Source: Byssochlamys sp. IMV 00236 (Eukaryota; Ascomycota; Eurotiomycetes; Eurotiales; Thermoascaceae). Taken from it: a stretch of 64,000 nt of DNA. Numbering within the stretch: the first letter of the stretch is position 1; each line of letters begins with the position of its first letter. The stretch is taken from the NCBI GenBank assembly GCA_001931875.2, contig MSJH02000544.1, forward strand, positions 62,001-126,000, read 5' to 3'. The position numbers and the translations under genes were made by a program. Positions 1 to 11,918 of the stretch are shown here, one piece after another. The notes beneath the pieces are model-generated. The model was not told the DNA's origin. It ran no database searches and saw only the letters and a program-made list of their open reading frames with translations.

Positions 1-1627
1 CGGCGAATCAACGCCGCTGTCGGCGATCTGACACGGTCGAATAATCTCGATGAGAAGGTAACTCACTGAGAATTAGATTCTTTGCATGTGGACTGACGGG
101 AAATCTTCCCAGGCATTTGATGATATGCTTAAAGAGATTTGCGCCGCCCTCCTCTCCGCAGACGTCAATGTCAAACTCGTCCAGAGCCTCCGCAAACAGA
201 TCAAAGCCAGCGTCAACTTCTCCTCCCTCCCTTCTGCAGTGAACAAGAAGCGATTAATCCAGAAGACTGTCTTTGATCAGCTCGTCACTCTGGTCGATCC
301 TCATGCTGAGCCGTTCCGCCCCAAGAAGGGACGGCCAAATGTGATCATGTTCGTGGGTCTACAGGGTGCGGGAAAGACGACAACATGTACGAAGCTAGCA
401 AGGCATTATCAGACTCGAGGGTTCAAGACGGCCCTCGTTTGCGCTGATACCTTCCGTGCCGGTGCTTTCGATCAACTGAAGCAGAACGCTACGAAAGCGA
501 AGATCCCATACTACGGTAGCTTGACACAGACGGACCCCGCCATCGTCGCGGCGGAGGGTGTTGCGAAGTTCAAGAAGGAGCGCTTTGAGATTATTATCGT
601 GGATACCAGTGGTCGTCATAAGCAGGAGGAAGATCTCTTCACGGAAATGACTCAGATTCAAACCGCTATTACCCCAGACCAGACGATCCTCGTCATGGAC
701 GGCTCGATCGGTCAGGCTGCTGAAGCGCAAGCATCAGCTTTCAAAGCTACTGCTGATTTTGGAGCAATTATTATCACGAAGACTGACGGCAATGCCGCTG
801 GAGGTGGTGCTATCTCTGCAGTCGCAGCTACGCATACACCTATCATCTTCTTGGGTACCGGTGAGCACATGATGGATCTGGAACGCTTCGAGCCGAAGGC
901 CTTCATCCAGAAGCTCCTGGGCATGGGTGACATCGCTGGATTAGTTGAGCATGTGCAGGCTGTCACAAAGGACTCCGCCACAGCCAAGGAAACATATAAA
1001 CACATCACTGAGGGTATCTACACGGTTCGTGATTTCCGCGAGAACATTACTTCGATCATGAAGATGGGTCCTTTGTCCAAGTTGTCTGGCATGATCCCCG
1101 GTTTGTCGAATTTGACTGCTGGCCTCGATGATGAAGACGGCTCTCTCAAGCTCCGTCGTATGATCTACCTCTTTGACAGCATGACTGCTGCGGAGCTCGA
1201 CAGCGATGGCAAGATCTTCGTTGAGCAGCCTTCTCGCATCGTCCGTATAGCTTGTGGTAGCGGAACGACGGTGCGCGAAGTCGAGGATCTTCTTTCGCAG
1301 CACCGCATGATGGCCGGCATGGCCAAAAAGGTCGGCGGACAGAAGAAGCAGATGCAGCGCGCACAGAACATGCTCAAGGGCGGAAACAAGGAACAACAGA
1401 TGGCTGCGATGCAGAAGCGCATGGCCGCCATGGGCGGCGCGGGTGGCATGCCCGGTATGGGTGGACTGGGTGGAATGGGCGACATATCCAAGATGATGCA
1501 GATGTTGCAAGGTCAGGGCGGCGGCGGCATGCCTGGACTGGGCGGGATGGACTTGCAGAGCATGATGAGCCAAATGAGTGGCTTGATGGGTGGTGGTGGC
1601 GGCGGTGGAAGAGGAGGACGACGGTAG
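1..1627 (+). CDS. SRP54: Signal recognition particle 54 kDa subunit (5'-partial)
   Basis: SRP54 is the GTPase subunit of the signal recognition particle. It binds signal peptides on translating ribosomes and delivers them to the ER receptor. The window opens inside the gene: bases 1-57 encode the end of the N-domain start ([10 protein letters not shown]...LDEK). A 55-nt intron follows (58-112, gtaact...cccag), and the frame resumes at 113 with AFDDMLKE, running to TAG at 1625-1627. The G-domain is plain: P-loop [15 protein letters not shown]-type box written [10 protein letters not shown], and TKTDG near residue 240. The C-terminal M-domain is Met/Gly-rich ([11 protein letters not shown] repeats), as usual for the signal-peptide groove. 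The true start codon lies upstream of base 1. An ATG at 86 falls inside the intron and should not be used as the start. Confidence 0.96.
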
Positions 1628-2045
1628 ACGACAACGAAGCTTCCTCGGTCATCTTTTCTCTTCTGCTCCAATTCTCTACCCGTGTCAATTGCGGCCATGT
1701 CGTTAACCCTCTTCACGATGCATGTCTTCGGCGTTTCTGGTGTTCCACACGATGGCTTCAAGCCAACCTATCTCTATATTTGTATACTGTAACCTGCTAA
1801 AATAGTACCCACATTCGGACAATTTTCTCTAGTGACTTTTTCCTGTGTAACTCTCTTCTAGTATATGATGAATTCTCTGCATATGCTATCGAATATCACG
1901 TCACAAGTATTACTATCGGCCTGAGTTGGGAGTAGAACAAGACAAAAAGGGAAAAAAAAAAGAGAAAAAGAGAAAAGGGGTTCAAAAAGGCAGAATAGGA
2001 TAGGAAATCCCATGTAATTTCGCCCATTTCACAAATGGAAAATTA
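1628..2045. other. Convergent 3' intergenic region
   Basis: This 418-bp gap separates the stop codons of SRP54 (+) and the PhoD-type phosphatase (-). It is T-rich on its left and holds an A/G-rich tract at about 1940-1980. It presumably supplies the 3' UTRs and polyadenylation signals of both genes. No further gene is visible. Confidence 0.6.
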
Positions 2046-4202
2046 TCAATCAACACGTTCTGCTTTCCGCTCCTTTTCAAGAAAACTCCACCACTTCTCT
2101 CGGACGTTATCTCTCAACCAGCCTAGATGCTCCTCAAATCGACCAACAGCTTCTTGTAGACCCCACCCCGAGGACACTGTATTGTCAAGGAGGACTCTTC
2201 CCGGCGGGAGCTTGAGAGGCGCGTATCCTGGAGGATAGAGCGGGACGGCAAGTCGGTACTTCCAGACAACCTCCCCGTCAACATAAAGAGAGTACGTGAG
2301 GACCGAACTGGGTGTGGGAGGACTGGTTGGGTCATCCAGGTTGGGGTTCTCCTCGTCGTAGATATCGATGTCGATCAGGCCGAATTTGCTGTTTCCGTTC
2401 GGAACGTATTTCACGGTCACGTCCTCGTCGTCTGTTTGATAGTATGTCCTGATGGGGAGGTAGAACATGCTTAATGGGCCGACACTGAATTCGTGTAGGC
2501 CGTCACCAGCTGTGTCGGGGAGGAGGTCATCGGGTCTTAAGTTCAATGAAGGGTCGGGGAAGCGCGTGGCACCGAATTCGTGCCTATCACCGCTGAGAAG
2601 GACGATGCGCACACCGAGTTCACGCTCCGCGCGCCACATAGCCTCGAACACGATGCGTCGCTCATTCAAGAATCCGCCCCAGGTGTCAGTCGTGCCGACG
2701 TGCCAATTCTTCGTGAACGGCACACTGGAAGCTACGATCTTCCATTTCACGTCTGCAGGTTCTGGACGCGCGAGGTAGGCCAGCAGTGACTGCAGTTGGG
2801 CAGAGCCGAGAATCGTGGAGTTTGGCTGGGCCGGTTCAGAGCGATATGTGCGCGTATCGAGCATAAAGAAGGATGCGGGTCCTTGGATAAACGAGAAGTA
2901 TGTGGTATTTTCAGGGGCGGCGAAAGGGGATGGTGGAATCGGCGGATTGACGCTGACATGGTAATGAGCATACGGCTCTGCAGCTGCCGGATACGGTGGT
3001 GTCGTGTTTCCCTTGGACCAGTCGTTTGAAATTTCGTGATCATCCAGAATATGTAGCCAGGGTAAATCGATAGCTGGACTTTCCTCGGGGACATTCCAGG
3101 AAGGAGACTTGTACACACGATGGTACTCGCTTCTGTAGTGCGACTGAGAAGATCCGAACCGCATGGGAACATCGATATAGATGAAGTCCCCTAGAAATAG
3201 CATGAAAGACGGCCGGAAAATGGACGGTAGTTTGGAAACCACCTCAGCGGCATACTCAATGCCAGGGATGCGCAGAGGATGTGAAAATGGGTTGTACGGG
3301 AAATTCGGCTTGATACAACTCGACGTGAGGAAGCTTAACCTGCTTGCTGCCCGCGATCCTGGTGTGGGAGCGGTGATAAAGGTGCCAGTTTTGTTGTTCG
3401 ACAGGGAGTATCGGTATTGCGTGGATGGTTTTAGATTCTTCAGTGTAACTGGATACGTGTAGTCGGTGGTGTCGTCCAGCGCGTAGATGATGCCCTCCTG
3501 TGTCCAGCTCTCGTTCGGCTGCATAGATGCTTCCTGGTGGTACACCACCAGGGGAAGCTGTGCACGATCTGGCTCCCGCACCAGCAACTTTGCAGTCGTC
3601 GGGGAGACATATCCAATGCGAGAAAAGGCGAGACTACTAGTCGGGTAGAAGATCATACCACGGAAGAGAAAGTCAAATGTCAACAACGCCAACAGTACAT
3701 TGACTCCTGCCGTAACCAGAGTGGATAGTCTCGATTTGCGGGAGGGAAGACCAGTCAACAAGGTCTTCAGAATGGAGCTGAACGACTCGTCCTCTCTGGA
3801 GGACTTGACTCTTCTTTGAAATTCATCAATTGCGGAGGACTTGGATTCATCTGCACTGTCCGTCAATCACGAGATCCCTATTTGGTCAGACCATCTAGAA
3901 GCAGATATGATAGCTACCTTTGACTTTTTGTTCAGAATCCTGAGTCTTGCTCGTTGACATCTCGCCATCTGCGGGCTGCGCAAGCAGAGCTCTCAGCGAC
4001 GTCAAGTAGACTGCCAAGGACGTGAAAATAACACTTGGTATCACGCTTCCGGGAATCTTCGCATCCAGTATTAGCTGGGCGAACACACAACAACCACAGA
4101 TTCATCCAAAACGATAATACGTACCCATCGAAGGAAGAAGAAAGTAGCTAGTCTAAGGATCACGGAGCTTGTCGCGGCTGCGACCTCCAGCAGCGACGCC
4201 AT
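2046..4202 (-). CDS. PhoD-like metallophosphatase, membrane-associated
   Basis: This is a PhoD/alkaline phosphatase D-type phosphoesterase. Model: exons 4125-4202, 3918-4074 and 2046-3850 (reverse), with introns 4075-4124 and 3851-3917, giving 679 aa. The second intron uses the tgcag acceptor, the choice that keeps the frame (...KVK|DESKSS). The N-terminus is hydrophobic (TSSVILRLATFFFLRW), another hydrophobic segment lies near residues 122-140, and the enzyme domain follows. Metal-binding motifs are SFLTSSC (~253), LFLGDFIY (~297), LHILDDHE (~346) and LLSGDRHEFG towards the C-terminus, the classic PhoD order. Family knowledge says such enzymes hydrolyse phosphodiesters or phosphomonoesters with Fe/Ca cofactors. 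The substrate here is unknown. The membrane segments suggest an ER/secretory or vacuolar location. Confidence 0.88.
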
Positions 4203-5325
4203 GGTCGTCTAGTCGAGAATGAATTGGTGCGTTTGTTTGCCTCTCTATAACCAGCCAGAGAGTCTCATTGCATCAACATTGACAGCTACCAGAGCTTGTT
4301 AATTGCTTTTCCACTTCTCCTTGTTCTTCTGCTTCCTCCTCTAGAGTGGCCGACAAAGATGGAATGCGGCGGGAGTTGACGATGATCCTCTTGGTTTGTT
4401 TTTGGGAAAGGCGGTTACTTATGACGACATGCATCGCTTTCTCGGGACAAGAAGCCAATTCTTCAACAATAACATAACAATGCAATTATCACACTGGCCT
4501 ATTGTATACTTAATCGCAACTACTCGATCTGATTATTAATTAAACCAGCTGATTGGGGATCTGGAGAAGCACTACTTAGCTCGTTTGTGACAATACAATT
4601 ATTACGTGCATGCATCCATGCCAGATTCCAAACAATCCATTGATCCTAGCGCTATTTCTAATCGTTTCTTCCCCCATTTCCCGAACACCACAGCCATAGA
4701 CCTCCTGGTTCTTTTGTTATGCGCCGCCATACGGTTAATATAGCTCAATAAGCTCATGTCCACTCCCTGTTCCTCTCTTTACAAATCTCATTTGTTAACC
4801 ATGTTTTAGCCCGCAGAATCATAAAATCCAGATATCTACAGCGATATTCCATGTCGTTTGGGCGGTGAGGGAAGAATTCTCAACTGTTCACTGCTAGTGA
4901 AGTATTATTATTACTACAGTAGTTAATTAACTAACTACTACATACTACAGAGTACTAAGAGCCCAGTTGCTGTCCGATTGATTAGTTACTACTACTCCAC
5001 ATGATAGCTACTTCGAGTTGGACCTTTAACTGCCTCCACCTCGAATCTTAAGAGCTTTAGCTACATAAGCTAGTCTATCACCACTTCTACATCCGGCTAT
5101 TTACTTGTCACCGTTGCCAATGGGAAATCAATCCTGATTCCGCGCGCACCCCCACTACAACCTGCTTCGCAGTATCTTCCCCTCTACACAATATGAAAAC
5201 AAAGAGTACGTCTCGATATGTCGATCATGCGGGAGCTATAAGTCCGTGAGACCCGACACACTGGTGGGTGCCCAGACTTTTCAGAAAGCAAATTTCATGG
5301 AGAGAGCAGCGTCGACCATTTCACG
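4203..5325. promoter_or_regulatory. Divergent intergenic region, phosphatase / P450
   Basis: This 1.1-kb region lies between the divergent starts of the PhoD-type gene (-) and the P450 (+), so it should carry both promoters. It is AT-rich at about 4880-5010, with several overlapping TTAATTAA- and ACTACT-like tracts. No coding sequence or recognised operator is visible. Confidence 0.5.
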
Positions 5326-7150
5326 ATGTTTGATACGCTGGTTTCCCGTGCAGCCGTTGCTGTGGGCTGCTATATCTGTTATGTTGCTGTGATCCTTATC
5401 TATCGATTCTTTTTTCATCCACTGGCGCATATCCCAGGCCCCAAACTAGCCAAGGCGACGTACCTGTATGAATACTACTATGATCTGTATCTCGTCGGCC
5501 AGTATACCTTCAAGCTGCAAGAACTGCATAAGGAATATGGTATTTGTTACTTTCCGTTCACGACATGGGCAATTTGGCTGACACCATGTTACAGGCCCAA
5601 TCATCAGAATCAATCCCGATGAAATCCACATCAATGACCCTGACTATATCGATGAAGTGTATAACATGGGCCGCGTACATAAAACGCCAAGACTCGCAGA
5701 GGTCTTCGGTCCTCACCCAGCTGTATGCTAAATGTATCACTACGCCTCTCTTCAGCTGTCACTAATAACAACTAGATCATCTCGACGCAACCTCACGAGC
5801 TCCACCGTCTCCGAAGGAGGGCGATAAATCCCTTTTTCTCCAAGAAAGCGGTTGCTGAGTTGATTCCGGCCATCCAGAGTCCCCTTGACATCCTATGCAA
5901 GCGCCTTGATGATGCCAGTAAGACTGGAGAGACCCTGAACATGAAATATATGTACGCTGCCGTTACAATGGATATCATCCGCGACTACTGCTTTGCAAGG
6001 AAGCCAGAAAATGTTTTAAAGCTCGATTTCGGTCGCAAGGCCTTTGACGATGTCGATGGGTTCCTAGAAGCGAGCATTCTGGTAAGTCAAAGGGGAAGCA
6101 AACGTCATTTGACCATTATTAATGGAGACAGAATGTCCACATTCCTTGGTTTATGCGTATCAGCCTCTCTTTGCCGGTAAGCCTTCAAAGATCAAAGGCC
6201 CAGTGTGAAGCGCACGCTCACTCCTTGTAGAACAGTGTCAACAAGATACTTGCGCCAGCAATGGCAGATATCTTTGAATTCCGATCTGTAGGGGGCCCTT
6301 CAATGAACGTTGGATGAGGACTGAATCAGGAGCAGGAGCTCTCACTGCAAATTGAAGCCATTCGCCATGGCGAAAACCGATCATACGAAAAAGCTGGGCA
6401 CCGAACCGTGTTTCATGAGCTTCTGGAAAGCAAGCTCCCACCGGAAGAGCTGGAGCGCGATAGGCTCCGTGACGAAGCTTTCGGTCTGGTGACTGCTGGT
6501 TCTGGCACCACGTAAGGAATTGACCAGCAGTCAACCAGGGTCTTCAGCGCACACAACTAACTGATCGCAGAGCATATGTCCTTCGAGGAACGTCTTATCA
6601 TATCGCAGCTAACCCTTCAATCCGTCAAAGACTATACGACGAGCTGAAAGCTGCCATCCCCGACCCTTCCCATCCGCCCTCCCCCCAGGAACTGGAACAA
6701 CTTCCTTACCTATCCGCTGTGGTTCTCGAAGGTCTCCGTCTCTGCGAACCTGTCTCACATCGAAGCAATAGAGAGTTTCCAGACAAGGCTTTGAACTACC
6801 ACGGTTACATAATCCCCCCAGGTACGGGGGTGGGTATGACCTCGTATCTGACCCATCACAATGAGGAGATATTCCCTGAATCGCGAGTCTTCCGACCTGA
6901 GAGATGGTTGGAAGGAGGCAAGCAACTCGAACGGTACCTCGTCTCTTTTAATCGCGGTACTCGAGCATGCTTAGGACTGAACCTTGCCCGCACGGAACTC
7001 TTTATGATCCTCGCAGCTGTGTTTAGACAATTCGACTTTGATGTGTCTGAGGTTTCGAGGAAGCGTGACATTGATGTCAGTCGAGATTTCATGCTGGCTG
7101 GACAAGCAAAGGACTCCCCAGGTATCTTGGTCAAGGTCAGGAAATATTAG
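5326..7150 (+). CDS. Cytochrome P450, trichodiene-oxygenase-like
   Basis: This is a heme-thiolate monooxygenase. Model: exons 5326-5539, 5595-5722, 5776-6081, 6132-6176, 6231-6287, 6330-6511 and 6571-7150, totalling 1512 nt (503 aa), normal P450 length. An N-terminal membrane anchor is followed by the hinge [15 protein letters not shown]. Later motifs are [15 protein letters not shown]-helix VTAGSGTT, ExxR as EGLR (364-367), PERW, and heme loop [10 protein letters not shown] with Cys443. The overall pattern resembles fungal P450s annotated as trichodiene oxygenase (CYP58-like). That is a family label, not proof of substrate. The fifth intron (6288-6329) is only 42 nt and contains an in-frame TGA. 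Removing it restores the usual spacing between DIFEFR and QIEAI, so I treat the gene as intact rather than broken. No terpene synthase or other backbone gene is nearby. Confidence 0.85.
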
Positions 7151-7398
7151 TATGCACAAAAGGAAAAATTGGACTGCTTCTGGCTCTTCAGCACTAGCCC
7201 CGTATAAGGCAAGGTGATTCGCAGCATCAAGTCCTGTGCATAGTTATACGTTCCTTCAATAGTCTTAACTGACCAGAAGTCCATCCCGTTCTAAATTATC
7301 CATGGTAATCTGATCTTCAAAGCTGCATGATTCCTTCACGCTCTCTATATAAATACTATGTTCCAATAATCTCATCTTATACATAAATGCTCTTCTAC

Positions 7399-8370
7399 CT
7401 ACCGTTGATTCATCATATCCCTGAGCACATTCATCACGCTAGCCGTCATTGGACCATGCGACAAAACTGCCCGAGCGGCCGCCACAACATCCTTCATACC
7501 CATACTCAATGACATCTCCGCCGCCCACTGCCACGGCTTCTCTTTATCCCCAGGCAACGAATTAAAATACTCCCACCCCATCACGCCTCCAAACCCGGGA
7601 AATTCCTCTCGCAGCACCGCCAGGATGGCAGTGATCCTCTCTCGAGGGACAAAACCCTGTGACCCATTCCCCGGGTTCGTGAGCAAACCGTACACAATCT
7701 TCTGCGTCGGCCACCCTTGCGTAATCATCGCAGCATACATGCGCGGGTCTTCTGCGGGACCCCAACCATTGTAGAATTGCGTATTATACCAGCTGATCTT
7801 CGATCCTCGAGCTTGCTCGAGTTGGCGGTAATCGAACCCGGAGAGGTTACCAAAGCCCAGCAATGCAGCAGCCACGGGAGCCAGGGTGATGATGAAGCCA
7901 TCCCCGAGATCGGCTTTGAGGCGGTCGATGAGACGGATGATTCCCTGAAGGGACATCTCTTCTTCCACGTCGAGGTCCAGGCCATCGAGTCCATGGCGAC
8001 GGATCATGGAGAGTAGAGGCGCGTAGTATGCTTCGAATTGTTCCGGGGTGCCATCCAGACGCTGGAAACTGCCTTGAGCGGCACCACCTAGCATACCCAT
8101 AACCTTGATCCCGGCCGCCTTCACTTGAGGTACTTCCTCCCAGAGCGGCGCGTATACTGGACTGTCCGGCGGGTCATCGTTCAATGTGATGTTTCCAGGT
8201 CCCGAATTGAGATGGATAGCTGCGATGATGATGTGCGTGATACCCGTGCTGTTGCGTAGCAGTGGGAGCATTGACACGTATCCGGCATCTCTGGGACAAA
8301 TGGTCTGGTGATAACAAATGATACGCGGCCGGGTCAGTGCAGTAGCCTGCGTGGGAATGATGGGTGGCAT
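7399..8370 (-). CDS. GH18 glycoside hydrolase (chitinase/ENGase-like), non-secreted
   Basis: This is a single-exon 323-residue GH18 barrel protein. The catalytic signature DxxDxDxE is intact as DGLDLDVE (D129 to proton donor E136). Other barrel strands are visible as KVMGMLGG, FIITLAPVA, SWYNTQFYNG and GGVMGWEYFN. The start at 8368-8370 gives MPPIIPTQAT with no signal peptide, so the enzyme appears intracellular, unlike the wall chitinase elsewhere in this window. Known GH18 members cleave chitin or the chitobiose core of N-glycans (endo-beta-N-acetylglucosaminidase). A cytosolic GH18 could act on released glycans or internal chitin oligomers, but the substrate is inference. It converges on the P450 with a 248-bp gap. 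Confidence 0.85.
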   Translation of the reverse strand: MPPIIPTQATALTRPRIICYHQTICPRDAGYVSMLPLLRNSTGITHIIIAAIHLNSGPGNITLNDDPPDSPVYAPLWEEVPQVKAAGIKVMGMLGGAAQGSFQRLDGTPEQFEAYYAPLLSMIRRHGLDGLDLDVEEEMSLQGIIRLIDRLKADLGDGFIITLAPVAAALLGFGNLSGFDYRQLEQARGSKISWYNTQFYNGWGPAEDPRMYAAMITQGWPTQKIVYGLLTNPGNGSQGFVPRERITAILAVLREEFPGFGGVMGWEYFNSLPGDKEKPWQWAAEMSLSMGMKDVVAAARAVLSHGPMTASVMNVLRDMMNQR

Positions 8371-9300
8371 GTTTCTTGAGGCTACCTTCTAGTAATAACG
8401 GGCAAGAGAGTGGGTTTCGAATTGTTTGGTCTCCTTATTGTTCTCATGGGCCTGGTCCCGTTTCCCAGATATTCAGATATGCAGATACACAGCAAGTATC
8501 TTCGTTGTAGTTTTCTCGCTGTTTGTTTATATCACCAACCCCATGATAAGTCCCTATCAGGACTGCCGTTAACTGACACTCTGATAAAGGCTCCCGGTTA
8601 CCAAATTCGATGCGGGCGATGTCTAGAAAGGATCGATGGCCTAGAAGACAATCAGCGACAAGAATTGGCTTTACTGAAAAGAAAGAGAAGATCTGTACAG
8701 TTCAATGAATCGCGAATCGCAATGCTTGATTACGGCTCAAGATGTAATACTCTCTACCGGATCGCTCCCCCACAGTCCCCGCGCTGGTGGGCTGCTGATG
8801 ACTAATCGGTTGTTGTCCGCAGTCCGTCTTGGCAGATCAAGTTAACTATATATTGTGAGTAGAACAGCATTCATATCGTCGCATAAAAAAAGAAAGAAAA
8901 AAGAAAAAAGACAGATGGGAAACAGTTGAGGCTGTTTGAAGCCGTCATTTTGTTTTGGTAGGATCCAGTCACTTTGGTAAGCTTCGAAAGCAAGGATATA
9001 ATGCTTGATCGCGAATAATTCGGAAATGTGCCCTGTCAGCCAAGGCAAATTAGATTAGATTCGACTACCTAGTATAGCATTCATGTATGCGCCATATAGG
9101 GACAATTGCTCCAACAAACATGACTAACCAAACCGAACGCAGAATGAACCCAAAGTCTCGCAAACAAACGTCTGCTCAAAGCCTCAAAAACTTGTATCGC
9201 CACAAACCCCTTGCTCGTGTATCGTTTAGTCCGTATCAGAGGAAACAAATGGATAACTCTAGACAAAAAGAAGAATATTACACGCTCTCCGTCTATGTCT
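8371..9300. promoter_or_regulatory. Intergenic region upstream of the GH18 gene
   Basis: This 930-bp region holds the promoter of the minus-strand GH18 gene and the 3' flank of the SDR gene. An open frame at 8410-8805 begins only with GTG and has no recognisable domain. A purine-rich tract lies at about 8884-8915. No gene is supported. Confidence 0.45.
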
Positions 9301-10431
9301 TTACCAAGCAGTATGACCACCATCAATTACCAGATGGCCCCCTGTCATGAAGCTGCTGGCGTCCGAAAGCATGAAGATCGTTGCCCCCGTGAACTCCTCT
9401 GGTGTGGCCAGTCGGTTGAGCATGTTTTCCCGCTCCCATGTCTCCTGCAGCCCGGGAACCTCCTCGAAGTTTTTCTGGACCATGGGTGTGATGATGTGGC
9501 CGGGACAGAGGGAATTGACGCGGATTCCAAATTTGGCCCATTCCATGGCTAAGTTGCGAGACAGCTGAATGACCGCTGCCTTGGATGAGTTGTAGACGGG
9601 CGAGTTCAGGCCCTTGTTGGCAATAAGTCCGGACATCGAGGCCACAAGAACTATTGAACCAGGACTCTTGAATCGTATCATCTGCCGTGCTACTGCGTTC
9701 GCCGACATGAAGACTCCAGTATAATTGACATCAAGCATCTCTGTCACATCTGCACATGTATAATTGACTGCTTCTTTGATTTGCTGCACGCCTGCTGCTG
9801 CGACAAGCCCGTTCATTTGACCCCGTCGCTCTGCGATAGAGGCCACGACCCTGTTCAGTATCTCCATATCTCGTACATCGACGTGATGATAATATAGCTC
9901 CCCCTTATGTTTCTGCTCCTTACTCCATTCTTGGGAAGCAGTAAATTCAGGGTCTGGCTCCACCAATCGGTCTAAGCAGTGCACTGTTCCATTTGCTTTG
10001 GTCAGTTTCTATGTTCTAATCAAATCATATCTTTCGATAGTAATTACAAAAGGTACCGCCGGAAGCTTTTGAGGAAACATACCTTCAGCGCCTGCCTGTA
10101 CCATGGCTTCTGCAATCACGAGTCCTAACCCTCGACCACCACCGGTTACCACATACACTTTATTCTGAAGACTAAAGTCAGGATACGCGCTTCTTGGAAC
10201 CGGTTCCTTGCGCGATTCCTGGCTGCCATCCAGTATTGGTTTGGTTGGAGTTTGCAATGGCACCGATGTTGAAAAGGTCATTGGTTTGATGCCGTCCATC
10301 CTGTGGACTGCTGTCGGGAATGCAGCGCGGTGCGCACTACCTGACTTCCAGGCCACAGCCGTTGAATCAGGACGCGCGCATCTTCTGAGAAGCCCTCGGC
10401 CTGTGCGGATTGCTGAAGATGAAAGTGCCAT
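9301..10431 (-). CDS. Short-chain dehydrogenase/reductase with mitochondrial-like leader
   Basis: This is a classical SDR oxidoreductase. Model: exon 1 10083-10431, intron 9984-10082 (99 nt), exon 2 9301-9983, giving 343 aa. The nucleotide-binding loop is TGGGRGLG (96-103). NAG is replaced by AAAGVQ, and the catalytic region includes VASMSG and YNSSK. The C-terminal MTGGHLVIDGG is typical. The first ~75 residues precede the SDR fold and are Arg/Ser/Ala-rich with no acids early (MALSSSAIRTGRGLLRRCAR), which looks like a mitochondrial presequence. Sequence style resembles fungal polyol/sorbose reductase-like SDRs (D-arabinitol or mannitol type), but the substrate is not determined. Flanks give no pathway context. 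Confidence 0.87.
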
Positions 10432-11918
10432 GGTGTAGCAGCCTCAGCGCGGTTCGCTTTCTGTGTATTTGATGCCTTTTACTTGTGTAAACTAGTTGAT
10501 TTCCTTCCTTTCAGTCTGGTACCAGGGGACGTGGTAGGAGGTCCTCGTGGGTTTTGTATCGCCCTCAAATTCTACGATGCTGAGCAGCCGGCCTATCAGG
10601 TCCCACCAGACCACGCGAAATGAAGTTCATCGTGAGACTGGACATGCCCATTCTCCTATGGCGACAGTGTCTGATACGACGGCTTTGCTGACCGACTTAC
10701 GAATCCTGGTAAGCTGTCCTTGCTCTCGACGGGTCTGAGCCTTGGAAGAAGTCGCTGCCAAGCCTCTTAGATCGGAGCTGTGAAGTAGATCGGATGATGG
10801 TGAGCTCTGGCACCGGAGAATGAGCGCCTGTTGATGGGCGGATCGAATTTACTGTTCGAATGTTCCGTGGACAATGTATCTTGGGCCAGTCTGACATCAC
10901 CCGCCTGGACTTTCGTGTTGCATCCTGTGGCGTCGCTACCAGGGACGTCTAGACTCCTTGCCAACTGCCATGCGATATCTCTTGCCAACGCTGTTAACTG
11001 GACAGGACTCGAAAGACTATGTGTTGGCCATGGCAGCTAAACGAGATTGGCGATGGCCTTACTCTAGGCCTCCCCGTGCCAGTAGCACCAAAATAACAGC
11101 AACTACACATATACAGATATCCTTTCTGGGCATACGTAACGTATGCCGCAAATAACTGTGGGTCCTATATCATAAAAATCGAATGTGAGCTGCTGAGGTC
11201 TTTGCATGCGATGGCAAAGGCTCCAGTGTCAATCCATCTCGTGTTTGCGACTGAGTTCACGGGATGATGTCAACTCGTGATATCTGATCAGCCCTACAGT
11301 CAAGACCTAAATTGAGCCTAAATCGACACCGATAGACTGTTCCACTAACTAGGGCCATTGCAGAGCCTCTTTCGTATTTTGTGGATCTTCCACGGGGAGA
11401 TATTGTGCAAATTTCTGTTATCTTGTCTCCAGTACTCCTTGTCTGGACTGATGAAAGGACTGCGCCATAGGACGTAACCAGGTATTATAGAAAGAATACC
11501 TATCGTGGGGCTGTCAGCCTGTCACTCTTGTCGATGTATTTCTGCGATTTCCGGTATCAATGCTTCTCCGTGGCATCATATATAGATCATCCCGTGCCCG
11601 AGCCATTGGCGAAACCAAGCTTGGAAAATGGGTAGCGGGATTCACTTCCCCACGAATCATAGATGCTAGCCACAGGCCCCATCTAGGGCTTCCAGAGAGC
11701 ATCTATCGCCATGGGTGCGAAGGACATTCGGCGTACTCGAGTAGTTCATGTCCCTGGCAGTCGCCTCATTGCTGCGCGGCAAAAAACTGATGACAGGATA
11801 GTGACATGAAGACCCAAAGATTGTTCGTATATAGTTCAGTAATAGTAAAATAGATTTGCTTTTGCATCTAATGTCTCTGCTGAATATTCCACTATAATTC
11901 TCGACGAACAAGCTCCCG
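10432..11918. other. Intergenic region, no supported gene
   Basis: This 1.5-kb stretch separates the divergent SDR (-) and Con-10 (+) genes. Only short scattered frames are present, without splice-supported continuity or recognisable motifs. It should contain both promoters. No repeat or RNA gene was recognised. Confidence 0.45.

Noticed and set aside
941..1573. Long minus-strand frame opposite the SRP54 C-terminus
   Set aside because: It lies entirely within the SRP54 M-domain. Met/Gly-rich codons produce a stop-poor antisense frame, and the product is low complexity with no domain.
6315..6317. P450 as a pseudogene because of TGA
   Set aside because: The stop is inside a 42-nt GT-AG segment whose removal gives a full-length, motif-complete enzyme.
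8410..8805. 131-residue plus-strand frame
   Set aside because: Starts only with GTG, overlaps the GH18 promoter, and shows no domain or codon pattern of a real gene.
5326..10431. Secondary-metabolite gene cluster
   Set aside because: No polyketide synthase, peptide synthetase, terpene synthase or prenyltransferase gene is present in the window.
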